From: Membranipora membranacea
Taxonomy: Eukaryota > Bryozoa > Gymnolaemata > Cheilostomatida > Membraniporidae
Length of the DNA: 64,000 bases
NCBI GenBank assembly: GCA_914767715.1
Contig: OU612067.1
Location: 11,100,001 to 11,164,000 of the forward strand
Direction: 5' to 3'
In this document: positions 49,129 to 62,800 of the stretch, piece by piece
Layout: each line of letters opens with the position of its first letter
Numbering within the stretch: the first letter of the stretch is position 1
Notes under the pieces: generated by a model
What the model was told of the DNA's origin: nothing
Database searches by the model: none
The model's input: only the letters and a program-made list of their open reading frames with translations
Made by a program: the position numbers and the translations under genes

Positions 49129-50779
49129 CTAAAGGTAAAAAATTATCACAATGGTGTCAATAAAACCACAAAATGTAAGAGATCACAAAGAACTCAGGCT
49201 ATAATATAACAGCCTTGATTCCGTATCTAAAGACCTGGTACAAACTATGTGTCATACAAATAAAAAGTCTTCAACAAACTATCGTGCTGATTCTAAGTAT
49301 GTTATAACTGGCATGGGGCACACAGCTCCACACTATCATGCTAATGCAGTGATCGATGCATTCAAATCTAACTCGTTTGTTGCTGGCACTAGCCGGGACA
49401 TCGTTTCAATTCACACGTCATCTCATCTAATTGGGGTTAACACATGGACACATAGTTTTATGTTGTGGTGGGGGACTCCTACAATTCTAGCTGAGATTAT
49501 TGATGGACTAGCAAACTATAAAGAAAAGCAAACGATATTCCTTCTGACACGAAGAATATGAATCAATGGCAAACTGTGCCAAATAAAATATAGATGCGTG
49601 GTAACACGAAAAAAACACCATCCGAATGTTGAATAATCGTGTTGAAGGTACATCATTCATTGAGCATCAAATGAATTGATAACTTCAAACACTAGCAAGT
49701 AACCGATGCAACCAGCAAAGAGTGACAAAAAGAAGTTGGAAGTATGCTTAACGCCCATACCTTACCTGCTGGTTTATGAATACTGGTTTGGGACTTTATG
49801 CCTGAAGACAAATCATCATTAACAATGTGAATAATTTTTATAGCTCATGTAAATAGCAAACAATAAACATGCGATCGCAGACAACATTGGAACAATAAAT
49901 ATACATTTGCGCGAATAATTTTCAGAATGAATATTTGTCCAAAACACCTAGATATGTATTAAATATACAAATATGCAACAACATTGAAAAAGTATGCAGC
50001 ATTGGGACTTGAGTTGTATACACACCTTAGCTTCACCATTTTGCTCTTTTGGTTTGACGTCTCCGGACATAGCCTGGGCGATCATCTCATCCACGCTCTC
50101 ACCGGCCATAAGAGCCTTCTCCATCTTGACCAGGTGCTGTACACCGTCTACGACACACTGTACCTGTGCCACCTGTGTAATAAATCATTGAGCTATTACT
50201 ACAAAATGCCTTGGAAACAAATGGCAGTGCATATACAGCATAACAAAACTAAATGAGTGATCTAAGGAGGGGCAACAGTAGATAATCCATGGAGAACATT
50301 AAAAAGAAAGAAGCAATGTTCAGCACATAAATGCGGTCACAATATAAAAAACAATTTTGCCTTTTGTATCAGGTGAAAAAACCAAATAAGCTATTAATAC
50401 AAAATAATGGTTTTTGAATTTGTCTGATCAATTTTCAAGTGGTTCAGAGAGCAGCCAACTCCTATAACTATCTAGTTAGCTAGTTTTTGAATAACAGCTT
50501 ACCTCTGATGATCCGAGTCTGTCAAGGTTAGAGATGTCGAATGTACCGTCAGTAGCTGCTGTATCTACACCACCAGTACCTCTCTTCTGTAGCCTCAGGG
50601 CCAACAACACCTACAACAGCAGGAAAATAGGCTAATGTATGAGAAGTGGACAGAGGAAAATAGGGTAGTTACAAGAAATCACATATGGCTACATGGTCAC
50701 TCCAACCACCATTACCAATATCAACACCAAAATATTTCCTCATCATATTGACATCTCAGATTTTAATTAATGAATATCA

Positions 50780-50832
<53 letters not shown>

Positions 50833-53800
50833 GTGTCTTTATTGAGGTTTTCATATATATAAGTATTTTATAAACAAGGAGTTTAAGACTCCTTGTTATA
50901 AACAAAGGAAAATATCATCTTTTTGACCTCATATGATGACTTCATTCTTTAACTAACTCCAATATGACTCAATCCAGCACAGTTTCTACGAGTTTAGACC
51001 AAGTTTGGTAAATCTGCCTGCAATCTGAGTTACTCCCGATTCACTGGTCACGCCGCACTGTTGCGCAACCAGTGGATGGGGAGCAACTGGAATGCAGGCA
51101 AATCGATTAAACTTGATCTAGTACAAGTTAGACAGATAATAGGGACTACATCATTTTAATGCACAAGATAAACTCACCTCGCCGAATTTCTCGTGGGCGC
51201 TGAGCTTAGGTAGTTTGACGTGTACGCCTCCTCTCAGACCGGTACCCAGGTTAGATGGGCAGGTGAGCACATATCCCAGGTGCTCGTTCCACATGAACTC
51301 CTTACCAGCCTTCTTAACAGCTGTCTCTACCTTAGTCAGACCTTCACAGAATCTGTCGAACACCTGTCAACACAGAAATAACACAACGTTATTATGATAA
51401 CGGAAACTAACACAAAGATGACACTTAACTATTAAAAAATCCCAAACTAACACAAGAATCTAACAAGCCCAGAGTGGTAAAACTGAATTCGATTTGGCTA
51501 CACCGCCTATTATGCTGCCTCCAAAGATGATGTTTGTATGCATAATATATTTACTTGTTGCCGTTACATGTCTCTGAAACCACTTGGTACGCACATTGCA
51601 TAGGCAGCATAAGCAACAATTTATTCCATAATTTCATAATTTCATATTGTACATATATTATATATTAAAGACTACCAAAAGACCACTGTATGTCATAGTC
51701 AGGCATTTACTTATGATAAAGTTTTGTCAGATCTGCATGGTAAATAAATTCAATGCTCTACTTAGCATGAAATATTGATGGTGGTAAAAGTGCCTCCCAT
51801 AAGGGAAGGTAACTGCCAAGTAGAGCATTGAACTTTTTTACCATGCAAATCTGACAAACTTTATCATTAAGTAACTGCCTGACGAAAAATGTGCCTTGGT
51901 CTTTGGGAAGTTTTAAAGACTAAGTTATATTCCTTTAAGACACAATAACTGACCTCTTTCATGTTACCGCCCTTCTGCATGGAGATAATTCTGCTGTGAT
52001 CCTCCTCATTGACCCAGACGACAAAGGTCTTAGCGTCGTTGTGATAGATACCTCGGGCATCAGGCCAGTCACGGGCCATACCTGATAAATATCAAATTAT
52101 CACATGTCACAAGGAGTAAACAAGAGGCAGAGAATATTCAGTGGAACTTTTATTCAATTTATTTGGTAATGTGGTTATTCTTGGATGTTAAATTCTTCCA
52201 TATGGATAGCATACAATGGGATGTGCTGAATCCGCGATTGCTTTCTTAGCAAGTTGAGTCCAGTAGACTTAGATAGACTTATTACGCTATTGAGCAGCTG
52301 TGTCTGATTTTTTGGACAGCAGGAAGCTCTCAGCCTGAGATAAATTCAATAATCTGAATTAAGGGGCAAAACATAATCAATTATTTTCACAATAAAATTG
52401 AGGAATGCATTAGAAATTACGGGCATAGGCAGAGCAAGTAGGTGAATGAATGATGTGGGAGGGGGCATCTTCCACTGTCATGATGGATGATAAATGTGAT
52501 ATTTAGCTTACCTGAAGCGATGAGCAGAGGTGAGACTGGCTTGTCAAACATAAGATGTTCTTCTATGAGTTTATCCTGTTCAGCGTCGGTCATGCTGTAC
52601 AGACCGTAGTATTTACCCTGAAATAAGCAAAATATTGTTTTCATCAAATTGTCACCAGCCGAGATAGAGGCGCTTTATATTTGTAGCTTTGAAAGCAAAA
52701 GCTGTATCTTCAATTTCAAAGAAATCTTCATTTATCATTTTATCATGAGTTTCTTTCATTGGAGGAAATCTGTATTGCTGCCAATATATTCTCAAGACAG
52801 TAGTGACTACCAAAGTTATATTCCCTTCTTCTTAGGCAGCTTCTCATTGCTAATAACTTATGTTGGATTTATTATAACGTCAATCTACATTAGGACATAA
52901 TGATTATCCCACAATGCAATGTTCTGGAATTCCCATTGAGGTCTAGAGAGCGATGAGGTATATGTTTAAGATTGACCGGATCTTCCTACAAACTCTTGCA
53001 AGTCTGGGAAATATGTTTATTTGTCCATTGGGTGCAAATTTTGAGATAGAAGGCTCATTTAGTTATCTTTGAGCTCTACAGAGTTCAATGACAAAAAGTT
53101 CCAAGCCTTGCAGCAGTAGTTTAAGGTTGCATTGTGGGATGTTGAGATACCGCATCGTTCCTATGACAACATCTTTTAAATATACAGTTTCCATGCAGTA
53201 ATTTCTAAATTAAATATGATTATTTTTTAATTTTAATTTTTTCTTGGACAGCATTTCGATTAGAAATGATTGCCAATAAAAAGTGTCAAACAAAAATCAG
53301 ACGGGAGGATGTGATGCTCACCTTGAGAGGGCCGTCCAGTGTGTTGAGGGCGTTGAGGAGGATTCTCTCCACTTCTCTCCTCTCAGCGATGTTGTTACTT
53401 GGTGGTAGCCTTAGGCCACGGATACATCTACCTGTCCTTACACGGGACGACAGTACAAAGTCCTCATCAAACACAGCATTGGTCAACTTAGTGGAGTCCA
53501 AGTCTGTGACGTGCTTAGCATCCTAAAAATAGATTGGTTCAATGGAAATTAAAACTAGAAAAGAAATATCTATTTCTGAAAGATTTATATGGTTTGATAA
53601 ATTAAAACCACTGAATTTTGTCATTCTGTCACTTTTATAGCAGTTAGCTAGTCAATAACATTTGTGTTTTGGATTTGCTAACAGAAATTTCTGCTGTAGC
53701 CAGGACCGCTTGAATTCTGTGATACTATAAATTCATTTAACAGTTTGATATCTCAGACAATGCTGGAGCCAACTTCAATAAATGAGCTAGAAGGTAGCAG

Positions 53801-56800
53801 TGGTAGAGGCCTTAGTCAATATATTTCATGGGGCAAGGATCTCTCAATATACAAATTAACATCAAGGTTATGACAGTGAGATCAACATGATGTGCCCACC
53901 TTGCCGTATCCGTTGTGACGTCCATCAATGACTGGGTCGAAAAGCTCAGCAAAGTCTGTGTACGAGTCCTCATCTCCAGCTACCATACCTACTGTCATGA
54001 TGAAGGGGTGACCTGGGTTATCAACACCTGTACAGCAGAAAGAGATATTCTTATTGTAGAATAAAGTCACAGTATATTGAGGGTCAAAATAAATCTTTTC
54101 TTATCCAATCTTATTGTCTGATAGTATAACTGGTAACTCAACCTTGTGTCTTAGTCTTGACAGATTTGTGAGGATGTACAAACCTCCGCCAAATTGCAAA
54201 AAATATTCATTTAGGCACACCATTAATAGTTTACTCATATTATCAAAATATTATCTTCCATCTTTTTATCCCAACCCAACAACAAGTCTTACTGGCCATT
54301 TTGTGACAAAGTTTTTTAAAACACTAACAAATATAATAATCATACCAGTTTGGATACACTTGTCTAGGGTGACTCCGTATTTGGTGACCTTGTCTTTAAG
54401 GTTATTGTAGATCTCCTCGGTGATTATCTTGGCCATCCAGTTGTTGTGTTTGCTCAGATCTGGGAATCCGGAGCTTGTGCTCTCAGCTCTCCAGGCGGCG
54501 TTATGAAGCTGAACCTGAGAAGAGAAGATCACAAAACAAACTTAATAGAGAGCTCGGAAAACAATACATTAAATCCCAATAAGATACTTTTTCTTTTTCT
54601 TTTTGGTGGCACAGGGAAACATGACGTTTTTAAATTCAACTTGACTTTCACCCTAAAACTGACATAGCATAGGGACAAATGAAAAGATCATTCTTGTGAA
54701 GATTGCGCATCAGGTTGCTGAGTTGGAAACTGAAATAATCAGTGCGCTCCCATATACCAGACCCGACACCATTAGAGTGTTATCTAACCAATCACCTCCC
54801 AACATTACATTGACATTATGTTTTCTCCATTTGAGCAAAAATACCAGTTTAGAGGAACAACATTAAGCATATCTACAATTCCAGAGGTTGAGGGTAAGAC
54901 AAAAAATTGTTGTATCCATAGGGAAGTGTTTGATAGAAGAAGTAAATTAATTAATATTTATACATGCAAATGTGATAATCTCTGAAGCTTTGACACAATT
55001 TGTCAAGTAGATATTCGCAACTAGCTACTGCTGTCATATAAATAATTGATATGGAGTAGCCAATAAGTTGTGGAAGTGGAGGAAGTTAAGTGATTGACAA
55101 AGAGAAAAGGAGTGTTGTTTGTCTGATACAGCAATAAATTGAAGAGATAGATAGATCTTTCAAGTTGCAGTTAAACTAATTTTTTTTACACTTTTTTATT
55201 TGGCAGACAATAGGTAACAATAGGGACTTGTTAAGTTGTAATAAATTCTATTACAGCGGAACCAGTCGGCGTTTTTACCTAAGATCAAATTTGGTTCGGA
55301 CGTCTTGGATCAGCAAAGATTGTATTCAGTGTCTCATATAAACTCTTCAATAAGGTACCTCGATTGGCTACTGCATTGATAACACTCAACTAAATTAAGC
55401 ATAACATAGCCACTATGACCTAAGCACTGTTCGATAGATTAGTTGTTTCTTTGTAGCATGCTCCAAGAAATTAATGGATGTAAATGTGGCCATTTGATGA
55501 TTGTTAGTTAGTTTTAGCTAGGTATGATAAAGATTTGTACTTAATGACCATTTGCTTAGTAGGGGTGGGGTTGAGCCATGAAATACCCCTCTGGAAATGA
55601 GTGCCAAATAGACCCTGAACCATAAGCATAATATTGCGTTGCATATTTTATAATGCGCCTTACCTCTTGCTTCAAGATAAAAGTTGGAAACAGTAAGTAT
55701 ATACAAATGACAATCTCATGAACATATTCAACATCAGCTGGACAGCTACCTGGCTTCCCCATAAGAGATTATTAGTCCAGAAAATTTCAAAACTAGTCCA
55801 ACTGGTTATATTTATGAGTTGAGATAATTTCAGCATATGACTCAGCATTTAAAGCTGTAGTAGCGCCTCCCCATACTTGGTATCAAACGTACTGGATGAG
55901 AACAAATTTAGTAGAGCTAATGGTTTCAACTGTATCCAAAGGCCATGATGCTCTTAATAAGACTGAGATCTTCAATATGATACCAAACAAGGAGGCGCTT
56001 CTATAGCTTTATACAGTCATAAGCTTTAAAATAAGGAACAATGCAATCACTCTACTCACAATTTTGTTGCTCTTGTAGTTAGCTGGCAGCAGGTCATCGA
56101 TGCTTTCTCCCTTCTCCATTCTCTTCTCCATCTCGATGAGGAGTTTGACTCCATCTACGACCTGCTGTACGAGCTCGACCTCTGAGAAACCGAGTCTGTC
56201 CAGGTTAGAGATGTCAAACAGACCACCTGTAGCCTCAGTATCTACACCTCCAGCTCCACGCTTCTGTAGCCTAAGAGCCAACAAGATGTCTACAAAACAA
56301 GCAAGTATATCAATGATTGGCCTACTAGATCAAAAATTTGGAACTGGGAGAGTAACTAAATTGCAGCTAGGCTGCCTTTTGATTTGAGGTTACCACCACA
56401 ACAAAAACATCAAGTGAACGTTGATGTCCTGATGACTATGATCACTTGTAGCAGATATTAGACCGGGAAATTCTCTCCTAACACCTAATGAAAGAGGAGG
56501 CTACTACTCTTTTACTCAACTACTATTCAACTACTACTCAACTCCTACCACTCTACACTACTGATAATTATCCTGGTCTGATAAGGTAGTATATACCTAC
56601 CGTTGAATCTTGGCTCCTCGCAGAGCTTAGGTATTTTGATGTGTACACCAGCTCTGATTCCTGTACCGAGGTTAGAGGGACAGGTGAGGATAAATCCGAG
56701 GTGCTCGTTCCACATGAATTCCTTGCCGGCCGACTTGATAGCCTCCTCTACCTTGTTTAGTCCGTTGCAGAATCGTGTGAATACCTGCAAGCACAAGATA

Positions 56801-59800
56801 ACAGATCAGTCATAAAATTATCAAACACAGAAAAAAAATTATATGCACAAAAAATGTTATTGGGGAATAAATTTTTCTGTATGTGATTGATTTCTTTATT
56901 GTGATAATATAACACAGCAATGACAACACCTTGCATGTGTTTCAGTGACAACGCACTTGGGTGAGCAAAGCTAAGCAGAGTAAATCCGGGGAAGGCAATT
57001 TCGAATTTATTCATGATCTGTACTACTCAGCCGGGCAACATCTATTATTTGCGAGACTTGAATACTTTCGGCAATTAATGAGAGTGATAGCCACAATGTA
57101 TGATAGTGGAGTTAAATCAAAGTGAGCGGCATCAAATTTTGTCTTTACATCGTAACATAGAAATCAAACAAAGAACAGGTTAGCTGATAAGCATGTTGTA
57201 GCGTTCTCTCACCTCTTTCATGTTACCGTTGTTCTGCATAGAGATAACTCTGCTATGGTCCTCCTCATTAACCCAGACAAGGAAGTTCTTGACATCGTTG
57301 TGCCAGATACCTCTTGCGTCAGGCCAGTCTCTGTCCATCTTAGAGGCAGTTAGAAGTGGTGACACTGGCTTATCAAACAGGAAGTGATCATCAATAAGCT
57401 GATCCTGATCTGCCTCAGTCATTGTCTCCAGAGAGTAATATTTACCTGCAAGAAGCGGAATAATAACATGATAACATATTTTTATATAATGACAATAAAT
57501 ATAATAAAACATCAATACCACTTTATCATTATAAGTATTATCATATTCATCACTAAAATTGTCAAGCTGTTCTGATCACTTTGATAATAACCAAAACAGT
57601 TTTAGTAGAAATGTTCAGTCAAGTCTCTGCAGGATGAAACATTGGCTTGTTTTGATTTTCAAAACTCCTCCATATATGCTTCAGTTTGAGTATTTTTGTG
57701 GATTTCAATGAAAGTCTTCTTCTCAATGAGATCCCGCTGCTTCTCATCTTCTAGGCCTCAGATACTAGCATGTGTTTCAAAATACTTTTACACACTATCC
57801 AAAATGGTTTAGCCCAAGTACCTGAGAATTCATCAGTGAGGGTAGCGAGGGCGTCCACAAGGACCTTCTCTACTTCCTTCCTCTCCTCTTTAGTACAGTG
57901 AGGAGGCAGGCCGAGTCCTCTGATGCTTCGTCCAGTTCTTACACGAGATGACAGAACATAGTTAGTGTCCAGATCATCACCTCCCTTCAGGTTATCTACA
58001 CGAGGTAAGAAATCAACAGATCAGATAGTGAAGAACATAACCCTGAGAAAGGGCTATTTTCAACAAAATAGAACCACCATGCTTTCCAGGGTGGTAGATG
58101 GCTCATAACACCTAAGTTAATTTGTCCACCACCTTCTTACTTTAGTTTCATATTTTACCCATCAATGTATCCTATTATATACAGATGAGTTTCAAGAATG
58201 GAAGTGCACAACATCATGAATTCCCATGTGCAACATCCATGTGAGGATCGCTATAATTGGCCATTTATTCAGCTTCATCTTTGGCATCGTGTGTCATATC
58301 CAAAAGGAACCATATATAACCTATCACTGGCCAGCTGCCACTGACGACTGCTGCCACATTTTCTAATAAATATACAAATTTTCAATTAAGGTTTACGGGA
58401 AAATTTATTTCAGTTTTCGTATTACAGATAATTACCTGGGTTAAGGTCAGTCTTGTGTGTCTTATCTTTAGTATAACCGTTATGTCTGAACTCGACAATC
58501 TTATCCATGAAGTCAGCAAACTCGGTGTATGATTCCTCATCTCCGGCAACACATCCTGTTCATCATAAACAATGAGACTCATGTAAGCATCATTTTGTAT
58601 TTTCTTTTTTTTTTCAGAGATTCTCGGCTGTCGAGAATGCATAAACATGATCCTATAGCTGAATGTGATGACTTATATTGCATAGTATTGAAATTGAAAA
58701 TATTTTAAACCAAGGCCGGAATTGGGTAAAGTACGACCGTCATTTATTGCACAATACCGAAATTGTACCCAGTGAACCTGACGGTTGACAGTCTAGGACT
58801 CTAGGAGATAAGGACTTTAGAATAGTCCTAGAATCATATTAAACAACCTGTCTCTAGTCAGGTACACTGCGTCAAAGTAGGAGGCTTGACAATTTTATCA
58901 CAAAAATCAAGTATGATAATCATTCAGGTATTACAAAAGCGGAAGTAATGACTAACGCAGTTGCACAGCAATTTCCACCAAAAGATGGGATGTTCTGTAA
59001 ACTTAAAAAAAAAAATCAAAATGACGCAAACCGATATTGCTGACTTACCGACGGTGTAGATGTGAGGATGTCCCTTATTGTCGATGCCGGTCTTGATGGC
59101 GTCACGGAAGGAGTATCCGGTGGCTGTCTTCACATCCTTATACTTATCCCAGAGAGCTGGGGTCAGGCATCGAGCCATCCAGTTATTGTGCTGGCTCAGA
59201 TCGGGCATATCACCACGGTAACGGGCGCCTCCATTTCCTGGCATCAGCTCATCAATCTTCTCTCCTGATAACCAAAATTCGGATGATGTGAGACAGTGAG
59301 GAGAGAGTGATGATTTTGTGATGAATGAATTTGGATCATCTCATATATTATGTCTGTTTGTGGTTATTAAAACAACATACTCAGTGGGAGCATGAGTCCA
59401 TTTACTCAAGGATTATCCGCTTACTTAGATTGAATTCGGAAAAAATATGAGTTGAAGTTTCAATTCGGTCTTCTAATTATGATCAATTCATATGCATTAT
59501 GATCTCTTAGATTTCTGCTTTGACTGGATTGGGATTCACCCCATCCAAATATCACAAAAATGAAGGTCACAAAGCACAGAGAGTTAGATAGTACTTGAAT
59601 ATCAACCAGACAATAAAGTTTAGACATCTACTGGTTTACTTATAAGTGCTCACAAACTGGGTACAAGTCCCAGTATGAACATACCCTTCTCGAGTTTCTT
59701 CTCCATCTCGACAAGTAGATCCACACCATCTATGACGAGCTGTACGAGCTCCACCTCAGATTTACCGAGCCTGTCCAGGTTAGAGATGTCAAAGGTTCCA

Positions 59801-62800
59801 TCGTTAGAAGCTGTGTCTACACCACCTGTACCTCTCTTCTGGAGTCGGCATTTCAGCAGGATCTCGTCAAATCTGGAATAATCAATAATGAGAATTATTT
59901 TTATGGATATATATACTTTTTGTTTGTTTACGAGGTCAAAGAGTTGTTATTTTTGTTTGCTCATAACATACTTATGTATGAAAACCTCAATGAAAATGGG
60001 TGTAATAATAATAGTGATAATAATAATAATAATAGGGAATAAGAACAAAGATATACAATCATCAGCCCGAAAAAAGGGCAACTATTCTGATTTCCAAGTT
60101 CTAAAAGATACTAATGTGTTAATAGGAAGAGAAGGGTCATCATATATATTGCAGAAACCCAAACCACCATCCAAGCATAGCCTACACGAGTTTGCAGAAA
60201 TGAATATTCGATCATTGAGTTACAACCATGTAAATTAAGTCATAACTGATGCGATATCAAACTGGACTATGCAACAAAGCCTTTCCTTACTTTCAAAACA
60301 CACATTTGAATATGAAAAATGTAAAACAAAGTGAGAAGATACATATTGTATGCTTACTTGGCGTGTCCGCTGAGCTTTGGTAGTTTGACGTGTACTCCAG
60401 CTCGGAGACCTGTACCCAGGTTAGAGGGACAAGTTAGGATATATCCCAGGTGCTCACTCCACATGAACTCGTGTCCAGCTGAGGTCATGGTATCCTCAAC
60501 CTTCTTCAGACCAGTGCAGAATCTATCAAACACCTAGATAATAATATAATATAATAAATAAGTTCCAAAAGAAATAAAGTGAATACAGCAAGCATATTGC
60601 CAATGTGATGACCTTTAGTTTTGTTTTTGGAAAACCTGACCAGCCTTTTTTGAACCTTCTCTTGCAATCACCATAATTAGTATACTCTTCATCTCGATGT
60701 TGCATGTTCTCATTGGCCATTAGCACTGAACAGCAAATAAAGTGTATAAAAATTAAACGACGCATAGAACTCAGAGATTGTTGTTGAGTAGTTGTCTTCT
60801 TAATATCAAAGGGGAGATAACCTATAACACTACCAATAATCCAAAAATAGATGAGACGATGCAACCCCACAATGCATCACATCACTTAACAGACAGTTCC
60901 TCTTTATGAACCCACTCTCGTAACAGGATGTAGCTCCAATGATTGAATAAGGTGTCATGGGTCTTGATTTTTCAACATGGGTCCCTGGTACACAGGTTGG
61001 GGTGGGGTTGGGGTGGGGTTGGGGGGTTGGGTTGTGTGCCTACCTCTTTCATGTTACCGTCGTTCTGCATAGAGATAACTCTGCTATGATCCTCCTCATT
61101 AACCCAGACAAGGAAGTTCTTGTTATCGTTGTGCCAGATACCTCTTGCGTCAGGCCAGTCTCTGGCCATACCTATATTATACAGAACAAGAAGAGATGTT
61201 ATAATACCATACACAGACTAAACGCATCTGACATAATCGCGTATCGATTTATCTGGTGTTATTCGGAAGGTATAAATAATCATCAGTAGCGATCAGGCCT
61301 GTTCAAGTATCCAAAACTTCAAGAGAAGAAATCTGAAATACGAGTAATGATAACATTCTCACGTAATCAAGACAGATCGAATAAACAGGCTCTCAGCATT
61401 AGCCGATATGTTTATAAGATTTACACTATTCCTGTCGCTGCAGATATGAGCTTAATAAAACCTAGCCCCTAAAATCTTTACTAGCAACATGCCCTATTGT
61501 CAGCCTACAAAATAAAATAACCACTTGGGTTTCAGCAGTATCAGCAAACTGATGCTAGGATGCATTATAATTAGGGGGGTTGCGGTGTGCGCCCGACTTA
61601 CCAGATGAGAGGAGAAGAGGAGACACAGGCTTGTCAAACAAGAAGTGATCCTCGATAAGCTTCTCCTGATCAGCGTCGCTCATCTCATACAGAGGGAAGT
61701 ATTTACCCTGAAAGATGAAAGGGATGAGTTCAAATAACTGCCATACATATATTCATATCATATAGTCATCTAGTGAGTTGATTGATTGAAATCGGATGAC
61801 ATATCACACGCCACATGTCGAAGCTTGGGGGCTAGGCTGCAATGTCTGCATCAGGTTAACTCTCTGTTTGAAGGCAGGTTGGAGCACACCTCGGGGCCCA
61901 CCAAACCCCAGTAGTCAGTGGACTGCGGTAAGATTGTGTGAGTGTTTGAGCATATTGTTATTATACCCAATCAAGGCATGTAGAGTGGTATTTGAGCAAC
62001 CGTATACAAGGATATCAGTGATCTGATATAGCGAGGTTATTTTATTTTATGAAATCATAAACTGATAGGATTGTTTGGAGCAAAGTATTATATTAATACT
62101 CTCTGGACATAGCGGGATTCAGATATTCAACAAGACAAGATAGAATTGTAATTTTGGAGAGAGATTACCTTGAGGTCTCCGTCCAGTGTGGCGAGAGCGT
62201 CAACGAGGATTTTCTCTACATCTCTCCTCTCAGCTCTGTTACAGTGTGGGGGCAGGGCGTATCCTCTGATACATCTACCTGTTCTTACCTAACAATACAC
62301 AACAATGATGTTGTCATCGCTACCGTACCGGCACCCCTCAATTGCTCATTGCTTGTGACGGAAGTGAGCGTGTTGCATGTTATTCATAATTTCAAAACTA
62401 GATTTACAACTTGGACGACAGCAACGTCATAGCCAATCAAATATTATACTGCTGCATGACGACAATATCTGCATAACATAGTCAAATGAATAGTGCACAG
62501 CATATCAAATTTTTAGAACAAATATCAGATATTGAAATATCTGCTCTAGCAGATAAGGAATTTTGAAATGCTGTTTGATGGGTCATGATGATTGTTTATG
62601 CCTGCAATGCATAGACCACAAACAAGTGAACCAGTAGACAACTTTTCGTTGCAGGGGATGGTTAACCAAAAATATGTACAACATGGTCAGCCTAATAGTT
62701 ATTGTGTAAAATGAATTATTAATACCGCAGCAACAGTTTAAAAAACTGTCAAGCAGATTAACACCTCATTAAGAAGGGTGCTTGACTGCCTAATCAAGGC

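Larger units (their letters stand above)
50026..54514 (-). other. Creatine kinase domain 3
   Basis: Eight exons encode [77 protein letters not shown] and the C-terminal [10 protein letters not shown] part. Nothing needed for catalysis looks to be missing. Confidence 0.9.
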
